43,360 nt of DNA from contig JAGWAZ010000010.1 in the NCBI GenBank assembly GCA_021296135.1, positions 1-43,360 of the forward strand, written 5' to 3'. This document shows, in pieces, positions 27,326-36,548 of this stretch. Under the pieces are notes generated by a model that saw only the letters and a program-made list of their open reading frames with translations, made no database searches and was not told the DNA's origin. The position numbers and the translations under genes are program-made. Numbering within the stretch: position 1 is the stretch's first letter; every line of letters begins with the position of its first letter. This DNA is from Chlorobiota bacterium (GTDB lineage Bacteria > Bacteroidota > Ignavibacteria > OLB7).

Positions 27326-28906
27326 TCAAAATCCAAGCTCTACACCTGCGTTGACCCCATAGTTCGCATTGAAATCAACCTCTTGGGAGAACTCATGGAG
27401 CATTGATCCACCAACCCCCAAAGTCCAGGCAACGTTTTCATGTGTAGAGATCGCTGCATAAGCCCGGGCATTCAGAACGATGCCTCCGTCAGCTCCACCA
27501 ACTCCAACACGACCGTGAATGTTCAATCTCTTGTTCACCGATGTGACCTTATGATCATAGAACACGAGACCATAGACCATTGAGGCCTCGGACTCATAGG
27601 AATGGAAATAATACTGTGGACGGTTCGGTTGAGAGGCAGTTCTGCCATCCGTTTGTTCTTCTCCTAAACTTCCACCGGCCCGGGAGTTTACTCTGCTTCC
27701 CCCTTCAGATTCTATTGCCGAGGAGAGATCATCCGGACCAATGTTGCTCCGTGCAAACCTATGCAACGGCTTTTCTCCCTCTACCCCCCCTTCAAGACCA
27801 ACTTTATGATAGCCGAACATTGCGCTCCCCCCTTCAAGACCAATCCGATTTTTCTCGCCCAGAGCCAGAGCCAGGTATGCAGATCCTTGAACCGAGAAGG
27901 TTGACTTCTTGGTAGTGATGCCGGAGGCGAGCGTTCCACCGAACATAATGCGACGACGACTCGATTCCGAATTGCCAAGCATCGGAATTTGGCGGGAGTT
28001 TGATCGCAATACCACAACAGTACCATTATCACCCCCTTGTCCATAGCGAGCCTTCGGTTGAGTTTTGTCTAACAGCTTGGGACTTGAGAGAGCTGACGCA
28101 AGAAGCTTATCAGGATTTTCTCCAAGGGAACGCAATGATTGTCCGTTCAGAACAACTGAGCTTACCTCAGGAATAGTAAGACCAGACTCAGTATCGAGTG
28201 ACGGATGACGATCCACATCTTCTCTGAGGAAGGATTCGTTTGCAACGGACTCCGATCTGTTTGGTTCGATTTCAGGATCTGAGATCTCGGCAAAACCATT
28301 TGGATCAGCCTCTATTGAACTTCTATCGAGTATAGCTATAGACTGATCAGCCTGATTATACACTTGTTGTCTCGGCTCAGAGACGCGTTTTGTTCTCAGG
28401 CTTGATATACCTGAAGCCGTTGCACGAGTTTCCTGCGATGCCGAGGAAAGAAGCGGCGTTGACCCCTGACTATTTGATGCCTCTGCGAGAAGCGCTGTTG
28501 AGGTAGCTTGGGGATCTATATCGGGCAATTCCAGTCCGGCCAGGCGATCACTTCCAGAGGGAGCGATCAAGGTTGGTGCCAGCGCAATCAACACAAGGGT
28601 GACCATCGCAACAAGTGAAGCACCGGCAATACGCTCCGGGAAAAAGAGCGGACGTCGTTTTTCCTCTTCTTCCTCTGCCAACTCAGCAAACTGCTCCGAG
28701 AGAGTCTCCCGGACAACCATAGAGAGGGCCTCGGGAGGAGTCAATATCAACAAATCATCGTGGATAATCGAACGCAACTCGAGCGTCTGCAACAATTCAG
28801 TTCGCAGTCGAGGCTCGGTGTCGAAAAGGTCACGGAAGTGCTGAAGCTCTCCCTCGGAAATCGACCCGTCGAGATATTTTTCGAGATAGTTATCGACTTT
28901 TGTCAT
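27326..28906 (-). CDS. Transmembrane anti-sigma-like protein with C-terminal outer-membrane barrel-like domain
   Basis: Start overlaps the sigma stop (ATGA); N-term MTKVDNYLEKYLDGSISEGELQHFRDLFDTEP; TM at about residues 93-115 (IAGASLVAMVTLVLIALAPTLIA); beta-rich end (RLNIHGRVGVGGADGGIVLNARAYAAIS...NYGVNAGVELGF). Confidence 0.65.
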   Translation of the reverse strand: MTKVDNYLEKYLDGSISEGELQHFRDLFDTEPRLRTELLQTLELRSIIHDDLLILTPPEALSMVVRETLSEQFAELAEEEEEKRRPLFFPERIAGASLVAMVTLVLIALAPTLIAPSGSDRLAGLELPDIDPQATSTALLAEASNSQGSTPLLSSASQETRATASGISSLRTKRVSEPRQQVYNQADQSIAILDRSSIEADPNGFAEISDPEIEPNRSESVANESFLREDVDRHPSLDTESGLTIPEVSSVVLNGQSLRSLGENPDKLLASALSSPKLLDKTQPKARYGQGGDNGTVVVLRSNSRQIPMLGNSESSRRRIMFGGTLASGITTKKSTFSVQGSAYLALALGEKNRIGLEGGSAMFGYHKVGLEGGVEGEKPLHRFARSNIGPDDLSSAIESEGGSRVNSRAGGSLGEEQTDGRTASQPNRPQYYFHSYESEASMVYGLVFYDHKVTSVNKRLNIHGRVGVGGADGGIVLNARAYAAISTHENVAWTLGVGGSMLHEFSQEVDFNANYGVNAGVELGF

Positions 28907-29463
28907 TCATTCTGATTGTGAACCACTGGAGAGAGGATCGTTCGCAACATTTTTCTCGCTCGGTAGATCCGGATCTTTACCGCTGCAATCGAGGCTCCGG
29001 TTATCTCCGCAATCTCCTTGTATGCATAGCCATCATACTCATAGAGCACAATCGTTTCCCGATAGTCATTGGGCAACCGTTTTAACGCGGCTGCAACCTC
29101 TTCATGCAATGCCACATCTCTGATGCGAGCCGGAGAGATGTCGGCAACAGAAGCCTCAAACGGCACAGTCTGCTTTTTGTTTCGCCGCATGTTCAAACAA
29201 ACATTACGGACAATCGTAAAGAACCAGACCATAAAACTGCGTCCATCATAAGTATGGCGATGTTCATGTAGTCTCATAAAAGCCTCCTGGAAGGCATCAT
29301 GTGCCATTTCCTCATCGTAAAGGACCCTCATACAGTAGACATAGACCTTCTTTTCATATCGCCTGAAAATCTCATTGAAGGCCTGAACATCCCCCTTTTG
29401 GGCACTTAGGAAAAGCTCGTTATCGGAACGATCTTCCTGCCGTCTGGTCTGTTCTTCTTTCAT
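28903..29463 (-). CDS. ECF-type RNA polymerase sigma-70 factor
   Basis: ORF 28903..29493, likely start ATG 29463; region 2 AFNEIFRRYEKKVYVYCMRVLYDEEMAHDAFQEAFMRLHEHRHTYDGRSFMVWFFTIVRNVCLNMRR; region 4 LKRLPNDYRETIVLYEYDGYAYKEIAEITGASIAAVKIRIYRARKML. Confidence 0.95.
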   Translation of the reverse strand: MKEEQTRRQEDRSDNELFLSAQKGDVQAFNEIFRRYEKKVYVYCMRVLYDEEMAHDAFQEAFMRLHEHRHTYDGRSFMVWFFTIVRNVCLNMRRNKKQTVPFEASVADISPARIRDVALHEEVAAALKRLPNDYRETIVLYEYDGYAYKEIAEITGASIAAVKIRIYRARKMLRTILSPVVHNQNE

Positions 29464-29628
29464 AACTTGGGAACATACTATATAAACATACACAGGATTT
29501 CAGGAATGGTTACCGCGATTATGCGACTTTCCGACCCTGCTGACTTGATAGTATATACCTATATTAGATTGATGTGTCATAATCACAACTGAGCTATCCC
29601 CTGGATCATATTTGAGAGCACTATTTTC

Positions 29629-32124
29629 ATGAGTTCGAAAGCATCAAGATCTGAGACAATTACCACACTCCCGGTGCTGCCTCTGCGTGACATCGTGATT
29701 TTCCCAAACATGATTTTTCCTGTTCTGGTTGGTCGTGAGTCGTCCCTGAAGGCAGCAACAGAAGCCCTGAATAATGACAAGCAGATCCTTCTGGTGACGC
29801 AACAGAACCCGGAAGTTGATGAGCCATTTGAGGAGGATGTCTACAGATCAGGTACGGTGGCAACTATTGCTCAGATGCTACGCCTTCCGAACGGTCTGAT
29901 GAGAATACTTGTAGAGGGAGAATCTCAGGGAATCATCCGCGAGATTGCGTTCAACGGTGAGTATATGGAGGCGGCAGTTGCTATCATTAGTCCTGTCCCT
30001 TCAACGGACAAGCAGATGAAAGCGCTCAAACGTCAAGTCGCTCTCTTGTTCCAGGAGTATGTTCGCCTGCACAACGAGATGCCGCCCGAAATGTTCGCTA
30101 CCTTTGAAAGTATTGAGGACCCGGTCCGGCAGCTCTATTTCGTTGCCGGAAATTTGGGAAGCAGTACCGAGTCGAAGCAACGCATCCTTGAGGCGACCGA
30201 GGTGAAGGAACAATACATGGAGTTGGTAAAGCTCCTGAACGAGGAGATTGAAATCCTGAGGCTGGAACAGGAAATTGACTCGAAGGTGCAGGACACCATT
30301 CAGAAATCCCAACGACAATTCATCATTCAGGAACAGATTCGAGCACTCCAGGATGAGCTTGAAGATGAGGCCAGGGAAGTCTCTCCCGAACTGACAAAGC
30401 TGAGAGAGGCTATCGAAAAAGCAAAAATGCCAAAAGAGGTGGAGGCAAAGGCCTTTGAAGAGCTGGATAAACTCCGCAGAACGCCAGCAATGTCTCCGGA
30501 ATTTGCCGTTAACCGGAACTATCTCGAATGGATTACAACTGTTCCATGGACGAAGAAGACCCGGGATAAACTCGATATTGAACACGTCAAGGGAATTTTG
30601 GATGAAGATCATCACGGCCTGGAAAAACCTAAGGATCGCATCCTGGAGCACATCGCTGTCCTGAATCTTGTTCGAGAGATGCGAGGACAGATACTCTGCT
30701 TCGTCGGCCCGCCAGGCGTTGGCAAGACATCTCTTGGCAAGTCAATTGCGCGCGCTCTGGGACGGAAGCTTGTCCGTGTGTCGCTCGGTGGCGTCCGGGA
30801 TGAGGCGGAGATTCGCGGCCACCGTCGCACATATATTGGCTCAATGCCTGGAAGAATCATTCAGTCGATGAAGAGGGCCGGAACAACGAACCCCGTAATG
30901 GTGCTTGATGAGATCGACAAGATGAGCATGGATTTTCGGGGTGATCCATCCTCTGCTATGTTGGAAGTGCTTGACCCGGAACAAAACGTGGCCTTCAACG
31001 ATCACTATCTCGAAGTTGACTACGATCTTTCTCATGTCCTCTTCATCGCCACTGCTAACGTGCTGCACAACATTCCACTACCCCTGCAGGACAGAATGGA
31101 GATTATCCGCCTCAACAGCTACCTTGAGCACGACAAACTGGAGATAGCAAAACGACACATTGTCCCCAAGCAGTTGCAAGAACATGGGCTGAACGATCGA
31201 TCAGTAGAGTTTACAGATGATGGCCTGTTGAAAATTATCAGGGAATATACCTCTGAAGCAGGAGTGCGAAATCTTGAGCGGGAAATTGCTGCGGTCTGTC
31301 GGAAAGTTGCCCGCGAAATTGTATCACAGAAAAGCAAGACATCACGTAAAAAAACAAAATCATCGAGCCGCACTTCACCGACATCCTCTGCCGCAATAGG
31401 TGTCACTCCTGAACTGGTGGAGCAATACCTTAAGATACCCCGTTTCCGCAATCGTGCATCGGAGAGTGAAGATCTGCTCGGCACTGCGACCGGCCTTGCC
31501 TGGACACCAACCGGCGGTGATACACTGACGGTTGAGGTTTCCATTGTGCCCGGCAACGAACGCCTGACACTGACCGGGCAACTTGGAGATGTCATGAAGG
31601 AGTCTTCGACCGCAGCGTTGACCTATGTCAGAGCAAATGCCAAGAGACTCGACATCCCTGAAAACTTTATCAAGGAGCGGGAGGTACACATCCATGTGCC
31701 TGAAGGGGCAATTCCTAAGGATGGTCCTTCAGCTGGTATTACGATGGCAGTTGCTCTTATCTCGGCGGCATCCGGTCGTCCTGTTCGATCTGATGTGGCA
31801 ATGACCGGCGAAATCACGCTGCGAGGAAGGATCCTGTCGATTGGTGGCCTTACCGAAAAGCTCTTGGCCGCACAAAGAACGGAGATAAAACGTGTGATTA
31901 TTCCTAAGGAGAATGAGATTGATCTGAAGGAAATTCCTGATCAAATCAAGGAGGGGTTGGAGATTATTCCGGTTGAATCATTGGCTGAAGCCGTTCCCCA
32001 TGTTTTTCGAGAATCTTCAGTGGTCACATCGAACGGCCTTGCCAAAACGATCAAGTCACGAAAAACCACAAATTCCAGAAAGAAGAAAACAGGCGTTAAG
32101 AGATCGAAAACCTCCTTATCGTAG
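29629..32124 (+). CDS. lon: ATP-dependent protease Lon (class LonA)
   Basis: N-domain [23 protein letters not shown]; Walker [22 protein letters not shown]; Walker [11 protein letters not shown]; catalytic [17 protein letters not shown]. Confidence 0.98.
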   Translation: MSSKASRSETITTLPVLPLRDIVIFPNMIFPVLVGRESSLKAATEALNNDKQILLVTQQNPEVDEPFEEDVYRSGTVATIAQMLRLPNGLMRILVEGESQGIIREIAFNGEYMEAAVAIISPVPSTDKQMKALKRQVALLFQEYVRLHNEMPPEMFATFESIEDPVRQLYFVAGNLGSSTESKQRILEATEVKEQYMELVKLLNEEIEILRLEQEIDSKVQDTIQKSQRQFIIQEQIRALQDELEDEAREVSPELTKLREAIEKAKMPKEVEAKAFEELDKLRRTPAMSPEFAVNRNYLEWITTVPWTKKTRDKLDIEHVKGILDEDHHGLEKPKDRILEHIAVLNLVREMRGQILCFVGPPGVGKTSLGKSIARALGRKLVRVSLGGVRDEAEIRGHRRTYIGSMPGRIIQSMKRAGTTNPVMVLDEIDKMSMDFRGDPSSAMLEVLDPEQNVAFNDHYLEVDYDLSHVLFIATANVLHNIPLPLQDRMEIIRLNSYLEHDKLEIAKRHIVPKQLQEHGLNDRSVEFTDDGLLKIIREYTSEAGVRNLEREIAAVCRKVAREIVSQKSKTSRKKTKSSSRTSPTSSAAIGVTPELVEQYLKIPRFRNRASESEDLLGTATGLAWTPTGGDTLTVEVSIVPGNERLTLTGQLGDVMKESSTAALTYVRANAKRLDIPENFIKEREVHIHVPEGAIPKDGPSAGITMAVALISAASGRPVRSDVAMTGEITLRGRILSIGGLTEKLLAAQRTEIKRVIIPKENEIDLKEIPDQIKEGLEIIPVESLAEAVPHVFRESSVVTSNGLAKTIKSRKTTNSRKKKTGVKRSKTSLS

Positions 32125-32337
32125 CTTTCCACGCTGAGAGAAGATAGAGAGAAGGAAAGCTGTTAAACCGGTCTGAACTGCTGGGGTCATACCTCGCGGT
32201 TACAACAACCGAAGGGAGTTGCGTAGCCATCCGAAGCTCAAGAGGGGAAGTTTTTTGTGAGATTATACCGCTTCAGTGCAAAGTTATGTATATTCAAACG
32301 TATGTATCATATTACTGATCACAGGAGAATCCATAGC

Positions 32338-32724
32338 ATGGTTTGGCAAAGCAACCGATGGAGAGGGTTTACTGTAGCCCTGTTGATGACGATTCTCAGT
32401 TCCGGGATCGCCTGGAGTCAGGACAACGAGTCGATTGAAGCACAACTCAACCTGACACAGCAGCAAAAGGAAAAGATCACCGAACTTCGCAAAACGTTCA
32501 AGAAGAGTTCCGCTCCAATCAAGAGCCGGATTCGCTCGCTCCGACAGGAACAAAAGAATCTTGAAAATGATGGGGCAGCAGAGGCAGAAATCAAGAAAGT
32601 ACTGGACAAAATTGCACCGGAAGAAATCTCGCTGTCACTTCTTCTGCTGAATTTTAAACGAGATTACCTGGCAGTTTTAACACCAGACCAACAGAAGAAA
32701 CTGCAGAGGTTAAAAAAGAAGTAG
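32338..32724 (+). CDS. Spy/CpxP-like periplasmic protein
   Basis: ORF 32257..32724; likely start ATG 32338 (AGGAG upstream), signal peptide ending GIAWSQ; LNLTQQQKEKITELR and LTPDQQKKLQRLKKK LTxxQ-type motifs. Confidence 0.65.
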   Translation: MVWQSNRWRGFTVALLMTILSSGIAWSQDNESIEAQLNLTQQQKEKITELRKTFKKSSAPIKSRIRSLRQEQKNLENDGAAEAEIKKVLDKIAPEEISLSLLLLNFKRDYLAVLTPDQQKKLQRLKKK

Positions 32725-32749
32725 CTCTTCGGCAAACAGCATCAAAAAG

Positions 32750-32790
32750 AACGAGCCACTCGCAACCGATGTCGAATGGCTCGTTTTCTT
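32750..32790. terminator. Bidirectional terminator between convergent spy-like gene and dapD
   Basis: AACGAGCCA...TGGCTCGTT with A/T-rich flanks on both sides. Confidence 0.75.
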
Positions 32791-32804
32791 GTATAGCTAT
32801 GAAT

Positions 32805-33647
32805 TCAGCGTAAGGCTTCTTCCATTGCTGTTCGCGCATCAGTCTTTTCATCGCGATACTTGACGATAACCGGCGTTGAGAGAGATAGACCATACTCGGC
32901 AGCGAATTTGCCAGCAATGGTACGTGATCCCATCACGACCACACCTCCTTCAGGAATTATGAGTGGGCTATTATCAGCTCTCCGCTCAAGTATCTTCTCG
33001 TTGATCAAATCATACACCTTGGATGAGGCGGTCAAAATCACTCCACTGGCCAGGACAGCACGCCGACCCACGATCGTCCCTTCGTAGATTCCACAATTTC
33101 CTCCCACAAGAACCTCATCTTCAATGATGACCGGATTCGCACCGACCGGCTCCAGCACACCCCCTATCTGAGCAGCAGCACTCACATGCACTCCTTTGCC
33201 GATCTGGGCACATGTTCCGATAAGAGCATGAGAATCGACCATGCTCCCCTCATCGACATAGGCGCCGATATTTATGTACATCGGCGGCATGCAGATGACT
33301 CCCGGGGCAACGTATGCTCCGTCCCGAATTGCCGATCCCCCCGGCACTAACCGGACATTATCGGAAAGGGAGATTTGTCGCAGCGGCAAATTCTCCTTGT
33401 CAAAGAAGGGAAACCCATCGAGCGAGACATCTGCCAACGCTCCCACGCGAAAACCGAGCAAGATTCCCTGTTTCACCCAACTGTTTGTTTTCCACCCACC
33501 CGATCCATCCGGCTCAGCAGATCGAATTTCGCCACTGTTCAATCCCTTTTTAAGCATGAGGAAAAGATCACTCGCTTCCTCACGAGGGAATGAAGCACCA
33601 CTCAAGGGAAATACTTCTTCAATACGCTCCTTTAGTTTTTCGATCAT
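32805..33647 (-). CDS. dapD: 2,3,4,5-tetrahydropyridine-2,6-dicarboxylate N-succinyltransferase
   Basis: Left-handed beta-helix transferase: [70 protein letters not shown]. Confidence 0.96.
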   Translation of the reverse strand: MIEKLKERIEEVFPLSGASFPREEASDLFLMLKKGLNSGEIRSAEPDGSGGWKTNSWVKQGILLGFRVGALADVSLDGFPFFDKENLPLRQISLSDNVRLVPGGSAIRDGAYVAPGVICMPPMYINIGAYVDEGSMVDSHALIGTCAQIGKGVHVSAAAQIGGVLEPVGANPVIIEDEVLVGGNCGIYEGTIVGRRAVLASGVILTASSKVYDLINEKILERRADNSPLIIPEGGVVVMGSRTIAGKFAAEYGLSLSTPVIVKYRDEKTDARTAMEEALR

Positions 33648-34369
33648 ACGAGTTTTCTACAACGTCGTTCTTCAGTTTCTTTCTCTGTCTCTGTTGAAGA
33701 GCGATCGAAGAAAATTATACCAATTTCATGTGTTAATGACGTGAATCTGAAAGGAGGTAGAGTGAGTCTCCCGTCGCTCTCTTCTCCCTGTTTCTTTCAA
33801 GTATATGCTCAACAATTCTGATTTCGGTATATGACATCGATGAATGAAATTAGCACTAATCAGAGAACGGTTCTCTCTGTTCAGCCAGATTACTTCCCTC
33901 CTGTTTCGAGACATCGGAGCTTGTCTGACTTTCGGAGCAAGTATATCCATCACCTGGTTGACCTATCAGATTATCGTCGTCCGTAGGTGGCATTGGTGGC
34001 AGCTTGTCCGAAGCTCATGGAAAGAGAAGCGAAAGAACCGATGAAAGAGCCAGAAGTCCTATCACAAGAACGTGGAATTCTATTGCGTGTGTTCAGATTA
34101 TTGAAAAAACAGGTGTGGAAAACGTGCGGAATTCGTGGGTTCGTCGGATCGTGGGAGCAAATTATCGGACGGCGAAGTTCCTTAATTCGTACGGGTGTGC
34201 GGGATACGCGCGAAAAATCGCCGGTTGTTTGGGAACTTGCGGAACGCAGTTTGGAACGTTTGCCGCGTCAATTGTGAACACATTACGGAACTCATATTGT
34301 GCTCACAGTGAATAGCATTCGTGGAGTTGTGAGTTCATAGAGTCTGTAAGGTAGAAGAATCTACCCCTT

Positions 34370-34397
34370 CTACTCACTACCCGCTATTGACTACCCA
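34370..34397. repeat. Degenerate heptamer array (4 units)
   Basis: CTACTCA CTACCCG CTATTGA CTACCCA. Confidence 0.7.
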
Positions 34398-34814
34398 CAG
34401 ACATCGAATGGGGTTGGGGTTGCTTCTCAAGAGCTGTCAGAATCTATACCGAAAGATCAGTCGCTATTGTGCTCGACGATATAGTCTCGTATTCTGTGCT
34501 ACGACCAGTCCGGTTGCTGTAATAGTTCCAGCTCTTCTCTCAGCAATGGGAGTTCCGTAGGTTCAATGCGATACTGAACCGGTGCCAACTCTCTTGCTTT
34601 GCCTACAGGATTTCTTCCTGAAATTCTTACTCTTCCCGTAGAATCGTGTTACCCGCACGATTGTTGCATAGTAATTTTTGTGTGTCTTACACATGAAACA
34701 AAGTAGAGGAAGGGAGTAAACTTTATTCAGAATGACGCATCAGAACCATTACAGTTTTTACAACCTAAGCTCGTTCGATCTGTTCCATAAATGTGAGTTT
34801 CCGAGGCAGTGTAA

Positions 34815-34833
34815 CGCCCGCTACATCGGGGCG
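34815..34833. repeat. GC-rich hairpin element
   Basis: CGCCCG-ctacat-CGGGGCG (one bulge), just upstream of the SRPBCC-like gene. Confidence 0.5.
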
Positions 34834-34850
34834 TGGGGAGAAAGAGATAG

Positions 34851-35438
34851 ATGGATTATACCTATAAATATCCCGGCAACGTAAGCGAAGTCATTGGTCG
34901 CCGGTTCGGACATATCACTGTACCGGATGAATTCCTTGCGCAGACGCATGAAGAGTTAATGAAGCGTCTCGGCGCTCCGAACAAGACTATTGCTGTTCAG
35001 ATAGAGGTAAATGCCTCAAAAGAGCATATTTGGGAGATTGCTGCCGGATCGGTCGATGTCTTCTTTTCACATCAACCGGTCTATGCGGGAATTTCTCCGA
35101 TCAACTCGCTCGGTTCGGAGGAGGGTGGAAGGTACATTATTCACCGTATCATTGATGGGTGTGTGATCGATCGGGTTGGCGAGGTGATGCTCAGTATGCC
35201 ACTCTCCCAGTTTACCGTGAGCGATATTGATAGCGCCGATGTCAGTGTGAGTGGTTTCTTCCTGTCACTGTACTCGATTAATCTGGAAGATCATCCCGAT
35301 AATCCTGACAGTACGCTTGTGCTTCTCTCCTACACAATGTTAGGAGTTGCTCATCCCTGGGCCCTCGGAATGCTGGCATATCAGGCTAAGAGCATCAAGC
35401 ACTATGCTGAATCGGGTGGTGATGATATTGAGCGATGA
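34851..35438 (+). CDS. SRPBCC (START/Bet v1-like) superfamily protein
   Basis: 195 aa; IAVQIEVNASKEHIWEIAAGSVDVFFSHQPVYAGISPIN and C-terminal helix consistent with the polyketide-cyclase-like fold; by-eye call. Confidence 0.5.
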   Translation: MDYTYKYPGNVSEVIGRRFGHITVPDEFLAQTHEELMKRLGAPNKTIAVQIEVNASKEHIWEIAAGSVDVFFSHQPVYAGISPINSLGSEEGGRYIIHRIIDGCVIDRVGEVMLSMPLSQFTVSDIDSADVSVSGFFLSLYSINLEDHPDNPDSTLVLLSYTMLGVAHPWALGMLAYQAKSIKHYAESGGDDIER

Positions 35439-35498
35439 GCAGTGAGCCGTGGAGACTAACCCCCTTGACTGCTCACAGCTCATTGCTCAATGCTTACT
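35430..35498. repeat. Inverted arrays of degenerate heptamers forming an imperfect hairpin at a convergent gene end
   Basis: GAGCGAT GAGCAGT GAGCCGT GGAGACT ... GCTCACA GCTCATT GCTCAAT GCTTACT. Confidence 0.75.
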
Positions 35499-36548
35499 CT
35501 CCCTCCCCTTTGTCAAAAGCCGGATAAAGAGAGGAGCGCCAACCAGGGCTGTCACAGCTCCGACAGGGAGCTCCCCTCCGCTTGCGCCGGTTGCCGGAAG
35601 GAGCGACCGGGCTGCCGTATCGCAGAGGAGCAAGAATATCCCTCCTCCTATTACCGAGAGAGGCATCAACAACCGATGATCGGGTCCGACAAGTCGACGA
35701 ATAATGTGAGGGACAACCAATCCGACAAAGCCGATAGCTCCACAAAAAGAGGTGGCCAGACCGATCACAAGGGATGCTCCGAGGTAGGCGACAATGGTTG
35801 CTCCCCGTACGTTCAGACCAAGGCTCGCAGCCTGTTCTTCGCCGAGCGCCAACGCATTCAACGAGTTGCCGACAAAGAAGGAGAAAAAGAGAAGTCCGGC
35901 AAAAAGAATGAGCGACATATAACCGACATCAGATGAGACACGGCTGAGATCGCCCAGCATCCACTGAATCGCTCCCCGGACGTTTGGCAGGAGATGCAGA
36001 AGCAAAAAGATGATTGCCGCTCCAATCGCCGCTACCATTACCCCACCAAGCACCATGGAGTCCGTATCGGAACCGACACTACGCCGACCAATCCAGAGAA
36101 CTACCATCACGACTATGGCTCCACCCAGGAACGAAAGCAGGGTTACGCCAACCTGACCCGGGTTAAAGGCGATACCGAGCATCGCGGTAATTATCGGCAG
36201 GTTGATCCCGAGGATAGCTCCGACCGCACAGCCGTTGGAAATGCCAAGGATGTATGGCTCGGCAAGCGGATTCTTCAAGAGCGCCTGAAAGACGGCCCCG
36301 GTTGTTGCCAGAGCGGCCCCCACACCAATAGCAAGCAGAAGTCTGGGAAGTCGGAGATCATAGATGATTGTTGAGATAACCTGATCTCCTTTTCCCGCAA
36401 GAGCGGTAAGTATATTCCCTGGGGAGATTCTCTCCGCTCCTACGGCAAGACAGAGCGGTGTCAGAAGAAGGAGAAGGAATAGAAAGAAAAGAAATGGTGG
36501 GAAGAAGCTTCTCCTGGTTAACCTGTGGCGACTCAATGGGAGGCTCAT
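35487..36548 (-). CDS. FecCD-family (iron-siderophore/B12-type) ABC transporter permease
   Basis: LRLPRLLLAIGVGAALATTGAVFQALLKNPLAEPYILGISNGCAVGAILGI, SFCGAIGFVGLVVPHIIRRLVGPDHRLLMPLSVIGGGIFLLLCDTAAR. Confidence 0.95.
   Translation of the reverse strand: MSLPLSRHRLTRRSFFPPFLFFLFLLLLLTPLCLAVGAERISPGNILTALAGKGDQVISTIIYDLRLPRLLLAIGVGAALATTGAVFQALLKNPLAEPYILGISNGCAVGAILGINLPIITAMLGIAFNPGQVGVTLLSFLGGAIVVMVVLWIGRRSVGSDTDSMVLGGVMVAAIGAAIIFLLLHLLPNVRGAIQWMLGDLSRVSSDVGYMSLILFAGLLFFSFFVGNSLNALALGEEQAASLGLNVRGATIVAYLGASLVIGLATSFCGAIGFVGLVVPHIIRRLVGPDHRLLMPLSVIGGGIFLLLCDTAARSLLPATGASGGELPVGAVTALVGAPLFIRLLTKGRESKH

Noticed and set aside
27779-27852. CCCCCCTTCAAGACCAA repeated inside the anti-sigma gene as a possible regulatory repeat
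   Set aside because: Encodes the in-frame IGLEGG/VGLEGG motifs; two copies only, better explained as coding repetition.
30001-30651. 216-aa minus-strand ORF antisense to lon
   Set aside because: lon frame is unambiguous and conserved; antisense translation shows no domain.
35430-35498. CRISPR-like array
   Set aside because: Units are contiguous degenerate heptamers with no spacers and no cas genes; no CRISPR array seen anywhere in the window.
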